From Lacrimispora sphenoides (GTDB lineage Bacteria; Bacillota; Clostridia; Lachnospirales; Lachnospiraceae): a stretch of DNA of 64,000 nt. The notes under the pieces are model-generated. The model saw nothing but the letters and a program-made list of their open reading frames with translations. It had not been told where the DNA came from and made no database searches. Location of the stretch: positions 310,001 to 374,000 of the forward strand of contig NZ_FOIP01000001.1 of NCBI RefSeq assembly GCF_900105215.1. The letters run 5' to 3'. How positions within the stretch are numbered: the stretch's first letter is position 1; every line of letters begins with the position of its first letter. Positions 60,588-64,000 of this stretch are shown here, in pieces. The position numbers were made by a program, and so were the translations under genes.

Positions 60588-61151
60588 TTACTGAATCCAG
60601 GCGCCGTCAGCGCCCACCTTATATCCGTCAGGGGTGGTCGTATTGGTAAGCAGCCTTCCCTTATAACCATCGGACATGGTATTAAAGTAATAAGCCTTTC
60701 CATCTACAATCTGCCAGCCTATCCTCATTGTACCCAAAGTACCGTCATCCACCGGATTTAAGTAATATCGGAGGCCTCCCTCATCTGTATACCAGCCGGT
60801 CAGCATATGGCCTTCCCGGTTAAACCGGTACCATCTGCCATCGATATACTTCCAGCAGTTAGAGGGCCAGCTTCCGTCACTGTACTGAAACCACCAGCCG
60901 GAAGGGCTGTAACGCCAGCCTCTCTGATAACTGTAGACCCCCGGACCATCATCATCATCGTCATCGTCGTCATCCCAGCAGTCATAGGATACACTTCCTT
61001 CAATCGGCCCTTTGTTTTTTGTACCCGTGCCGTTCCATCCTGGAAAATCCCGGACAGACTGCCCGTCTGCGGCCATGACTGCCGCGGGAAATAAAGCTGC
61101 TATCCATATAACAACGGCTGTCAGGGCCAGTTTTTTTGCAAACCTTCCCAT
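60588..61151 (-). CDS. Secreted cell-wall-binding repeat protein with poly-Asp tract
   Basis: 187 residues from the ATG at 61151, six to seven bases after GGAGG; a longer upstream frame overlaps dnaJ. Signal peptide MGRFAKKLALTAVVIWIAALFPAAVMA is cleaved before ADG. Then a low-complexity stretch with nine consecutive Asp (CWDDDDDDDDDGPG, residues about 57-65), and from about 75 choline/glucan-binding type repeats: GWWFQYSDGSWPSNCWKYIDGRWYRFNREGHMLTGWYTDEGGLRYYLNP, GWQIVDGKAYYFN. These aromatic-Gly repeats bind wall polymers. No catalytic domain. Placed 40 bp after dnaJ. Confidence 0.85.
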   Translation of the reverse strand: MGRFAKKLALTAVVIWIAALFPAAVMAADGQSVRDFPGWNGTGTKNKGPIEGSVSYDCWDDDDDDDDDGPGVYSYQRGWRYSPSGWWFQYSDGSWPSNCWKYIDGRWYRFNREGHMLTGWYTDEGGLRYYLNPVDDGTLGTMRIGWQIVDGKAYYFNTMSDGYKGRLLTNTTTPDGYKVGADGAWIQ

Positions 61152-61191
61152 ACGTTCCCCTCCATTTAAAACCATGTACCTTCCGGAATCC

Positions 61192-62325
61192 TTATTTAAA
61201 GATTCCCTTCTTTTTATGTTTGTCACCTTCTACTGTGCCGTTCATGGCTTCGTCAAACTTACGAAGCGCCTCTTTTTGAACTTCTGTCATACGCTCCGGC
61301 ACTGAAACCACCAAAGTGACAAAATGGTCGCCCCGAATGGCCCGGTTGCGCAGGGAAGGAACACCCTTTCCTTTTAAGCGCACCTTGGTATCCGTCTGGG
61401 TACCTGGCTTCACTTCGTATTCCACTTCTCCATCCACGGTCTTGATCCGGATGTTTCCGCCTAAGGCAGCATTTGCAAAGGAAACCGGTACCGTTGAGAA
61501 AATGCTGGTATCCTGGCGTTTGAAAATCGGATGGTTGGAAACCACTGCCTCTACCAGCAGATCGCCTCTCTCACCGCCATTGGTTCCGGGTTCACCTGCA
61601 CCTGCAAGACGAACGGACTGTCCGTTGTCAATTCCTGCCGGAATGGTGACTTTAAATTTCTTTCTTTTTGTAATGTATCCGCCGCCATAGCAATCCGGGC
61701 ATTTATCCTTAACGATTTTCCCGCTGCCTCCGCAGTCCGGACACGTCTGAACATTCTGTATCTGTCCGAAGAAGGATTGCTGGGTATACATGATCTTTCC
61801 TTTTCCATTACATTTAGTACATGTAACAGGTGAGGTTCCCGCTTTTGCGCCGCTTCCGTGACAAGAGGAACACTCTTCCTTGAAATTGATCTCAATCTCC
61901 TTCTCGCAGCCAAAAATCGCATCCTCAAAGGTGATGCGGATGCTGGTTCTGACATTGGCTCCCCTAGATGGCCCATTGTAACGGGCGCTGCTACGTCCTC
62001 CGCCAAAGATATCTCCGAATATATCTCCGAATATATCTCCCATGTCCGCTCCGCTAAAATCAAAGCCGCCAAAGCCGCCTGCTCCCCCGCTTCCGTCAAA
62101 GGCAGCAGAACCGAACTGGTCATACTGACGTCTCTTATCAGGATCGCTAAGGACACTGTAGGCCTCGGAAGCCTGCTTAAACTTCTCAGCAGCCGCAGTA
62201 TCTCCGGGATTTGTGTCAGGATGGTATTTCTTAGCTAATGCCCTGTAAGCCTTCTTAATCGCTGCATCATCCGCATCTTTTGGAATGCCCAGGGTTTCAT
62301 AATAATCTTTCTTACTCTCTGCCAT
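61192..62325 (-). CDS. dnaJ: Chaperone DnaJ
   Basis: 377 residues from the ATG at 62325 (GAAAGGTAG before it; the longer frame has six extra codons). J domain with [16 protein letters not shown] (HPD at about 34-36), Gly/Phe-rich linker [30 protein letters not shown], four zinc repeats [27 protein letters not shown] and CPDCYGGGY, and two C-terminal substrate domains. Co-chaperone stimulating DnaK ATP hydrolysis. Follows dnaK after 203 bp containing a family B repeat and a hairpin. Confidence 0.97.
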   Translation of the reverse strand: MAESKKDYYETLGIPKDADDAAIKKAYRALAKKYHPDTNPGDTAAAEKFKQASEAYSVLSDPDKRRQYDQFGSAAFDGSGGAGGFGGFDFSGADMGDIFGDIFGDIFGGGRSSARYNGPSRGANVRTSIRITFEDAIFGCEKEIEINFKEECSSCHGSGAKAGTSPVTCTKCNGKGKIMYTQQSFFGQIQNVQTCPDCGGSGKIVKDKCPDCYGGGYITKRKKFKVTIPAGIDNGQSVRLAGAGEPGTNGGERGDLLVEAVVSNHPIFKRQDTSIFSTVPVSFANAALGGNIRIKTVDGEVEYEVKPGTQTDTKVRLKGKGVPSLRNRAIRGDHFVTLVVSVPERMTEVQKEALRKFDEAMNGTVEGDKHKKKGIFK

Positions 62326-62347
62326 CTTAGGTCTACCTTTCATAGAT

Positions 62348-62382
62348 TAAGAAAATTCGATTTACCTTTGGCTCACCGAACG
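62348..62382 (-). repeat. Family B intergenic repeat, copy 3 (divergent)
   Basis: Minus strand CGTTCGGTGAGCC-AAA-GGTAAATCG-AATTTTCTTAA. Aligns to the other two copies with substitutions; just before dnaJ. Confidence 0.55.
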
Positions 62383-62467
62383 GCTAAGTTCCCAAATACC
62401 CATCAGGGTAACTGAAAGCCTTTGTTTTCTCTCGTCTTTGCTGAGGAACTCTTGCCTGAAGAAATTC

Positions 62468-62500
62468 GGAAAAAGTGCTGTATCGCTACAACACTTTTCC
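62468..62500 (-). terminator. Hairpin after dnaK
   Basis: GGAAAAAGTGCTGT and ACAACACTTTTCC pair with one bulge around the ATCGCT loop; the minus-strand tail is CTTTTTCC inside the stem. Could be a partial terminator that lowers dnaJ relative to dnaK. Confidence 0.4.
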
Positions 62501-62528
62501 AAAAGTCCTGTCTGTTGACCAGACTAGT

Positions 62529-64000
62529 TTACACCTCTTTGTAATCGCCGTCAACTACATCGCTGTCCTGATAGGTTGCATTATCTGCTCCCATGTCAGG
62601 TCCTGCGCCCTGTGCTCCGCCCTGAGCCTGCTCATATACTTTTGCAAATAAAGCCTGAGCACTGTTCATCAGTCTTTCTCTGCCTGCCTTGATATCTTCA
62701 ATCTGAGCATCTGTCATATCATCGATTGGAGCTCTGTTAACTGCTTCTTTTAATGCATTTAAGTCCGCTTCCACAGTTGCCTTATCGTTTGCATCGATCT
62801 TGTCTCCTACTTCCTGCAGAGCCTTCTCTGTCTGGAATACCATGGAGTCTGCATCGTTTCTTGCGTCAATGCCTTCCTTACGTTTCTTATCCTGAGCCTC
62901 ATATTCAGCAGCTTCCTTAACTGCCTTATCAATATCAGAATCAGACATGTTGGAGCCGGAAGTAATGGTAATATGCTGTTCCTTGCCTGTTCCTAAGTCC
63001 TTAGCGGAAACATTTACGATACCGTTTGCATCAATATCAAAGGTAACTTCGATCTGAGGAACGCCTCTTCTTGCAGGTGGAATTCCATCCAGACGGAACT
63101 GGCCTAAGGTCTTATTATCTCTTGCAAACTGTCTCTCACCCTGTACCACGTGGATATCAACCGCTGTCTGGTTGTCTGCCGCTGTGGAGAAGATCTGGCT
63201 CTTCTTTGTGGGGATCGTTGTATTTCTTTCAATCAGTCTGGTAGCAACACCGCCCATGGTCTCAATGGATAAGGAAAGGGGAGTTACGTCCAGAAGCAGG
63301 ATATCGCCTGCGCCTGCATCACCTGCAAGCTTACCGCCCTGGATGCTGGCGCCGATGGCAACACATTCATCCGGGTTTAAGGACTTGGAAGGCTCCTTGC
63401 CTGTCAGCTGTTTTACTTTTTCCTGTGCAGACAGCATACGGGTAGATCCGCCTACTAACAATACTTTTCCTAATTCTGCTGCAGTAATGCCCGCATCTCT
63501 TAATGCATTCTGTACCGGAACCGCAGTGCGCTCGATGAGATCTAATGTCAGCTCATCAAATTTTGCTCTGGTCAGGTTCATATCCAGATGCTTTGGACCT
63601 TCTGAAGTAGCAGTAATAAAAGGCAGGTTGATATTGGTGGTCGTTGCGGAGGATAATTCCTTCTTAGCCTTCTCAGCAGCTTCTCTTAATCTCTGCATAG
63701 CCATCTTATCACCGGATAAGTCTACGCCCTCTGCCTTTTTAAATTCATCTACCATCCACTGGGTGACACGGTTATCAAAATCATCGCCGCCCAGACGGGT
63801 ATCGCCGTTGGTGGAAAGAACTTCGATGACACCGTCGCCGATTTCAATGATGGAAACGTCGAAGGTACCGCCGCCTAAGTCATATACCATGATCTTCTGC
63901 TCTTTTTCATTATCAAGACCATAAGCCAGAGCTGCTGCTGTCGGCTCGTTGATAATACGCTTTACGTCAAGACCTGCAATCTTACCAGCATCCTTGGTTG
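62529..64000 (-). CDS. dnaK: Chaperone DnaK, C-terminal part (cut by window edge)
   Basis: 490 residues visible; the frame is open to the right edge, where [29 protein letters not shown], a DnaK ATPase signature, is read. Then [61 protein letters not shown], the linker [19 protein letters not shown] and the substrate-binding domain. The helical lid ends in a Gly/Gln-rich tail [10 protein letters not shown]. The missing N-terminus is about 130 residues. Confidence 0.98.
   Translation of the reverse strand, partial: TKDAGKIAGLDVKRIINEPTAAALAYGLDNEKEQKIMVYDLGGGTFDVSIIEIGDGVIEVLSTNGDTRLGGDDFDNRVTQWMVDEFKKAEGVDLSGDKMAMQRLREAAEKAKKELSSATTTNINLPFITATSEGPKHLDMNLTRAKFDELTLDLIERTAVPVQNALRDAGITAAELGKVLLVGGSTRMLSAQEKVKQLTGKEPSKSLNPDECVAIGASIQGGKLAGDAGAGDILLLDVTPLSLSIETMGGVATRLIERNTTIPTKKSQIFSTAADNQTAVDIHVVQGERQFARDNKTLGQFRLDGIPPARRGVPQIEVTFDIDANGIVNVSAKDLGTGKEQHITITSGSNMSDSDIDKAVKEAAEYEAQDKKRKEGIDARNDADSMVFQTEKALQEVGDKIDANDKATVEADLNALKEAVNRAPIDDMTDAQIEDIKAGRERLMNSAQALFAKVYEQAQGGAQGAGPDMGADNATYQDSDVVDGDYKEV

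Noticed and set aside
63172..63924. Large plus-strand open frame of 250 codons
   Set aside because: It is the antisense shadow of dnaK, whose family identity is certain.

Overview
The window looks like a chromosomal segment of an anaerobic, moderate-GC Firmicute of the Lachnospiraceae / Clostridium saccharolyticum-Lacrimispora type. The evidence is family content (PPDK, a CODH-scaffold protein, single-chain glycyl-tRNA synthetase, IreB, a T-box leader, a BMP-type nucleoside importer), strong GGAGG ribosome binding sites and mostly minus-strand operons. The species is inferred from protein families, not from a database search. No rRNA, tRNA, phage, IS element or CRISPR array was seen.

Layout. 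1-5.4 kb (minus): an operon for a nitrogenase-like three-protein system (NifH-like, NifD-like, NifK-like) followed by a metal-chelate ABC importer (lipoprotein, then a FecCD permease cut by the window edge), headed by a CRP/FNR-type regulator. 5.6-8.3 kb: a CooS-scaffold protein whose active-site ligand set resembles a cross between CO dehydrogenase and hybrid cluster protein, then a UppS paralogue. 8.5-13.6 kb: a sulfur/cystine module (CoA-disulfide reductase-rhodanese, cystine symporter, cystathionine beta-lyase) with a divergent MarR regulator and a perfect inverted repeat between them. 13.7-18 kb: PPDK and a MATE exporter. 18.2-23.2 kb (plus): a complete nucleoside ABC importer. 23.3-31.5 kb (minus): glyS, a lipoprotein, recO, era, an M16C peptidase and a YdcF-like protein, interrupted by a 20-bp minisatellite and two copies of a large structured repeat. 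31.7-38.7 kb: a T-box controlled TrpB2, a GntR regulator, an HExxH protein, a hydantoinase/oxoprolinase-type enzyme and a transporter. 39-47.3 kb: an AraC-controlled carbohydrate-type catabolic operon (ABC importer, SDR, Gfo/Idh dehydrogenase, TIM-barrel isomerase, two VOC proteins). 47.3-54.6 kb: the conserved block known in Bacillus as yrzL-yrrK-yrzB-yrrL-yrrM-yrrO, with fur, RNase J and mtaB. 54.8-60 kb: a Crh-like HPr, thiI with a cysteine desulfurase, rsmE-prmA and a TSUP permease. 60.6-64 kb: a secreted wall-binding repeat protein, dnaJ and the C-terminal part of dnaK.

The most interesting content is (i) the nitrogenase-like operon next to the atypical CooS, with two copies of a GTTAG-N6-CTAAC palindrome of CRP-site geometry, and (ii) three families of dispersed intergenic repeats: a 45-55 bp hairpin element whose purine-rich tail often serves as the ribosome binding site of the next gene, a 37-bp hairpin element, and a 140-bp cloverleaf-like element whose stems differ in sequence between copies but remain paired.

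Many start codons were moved from the longest open frame to an internal ATG with a good GGAGG, and these changes are stated in the entries.
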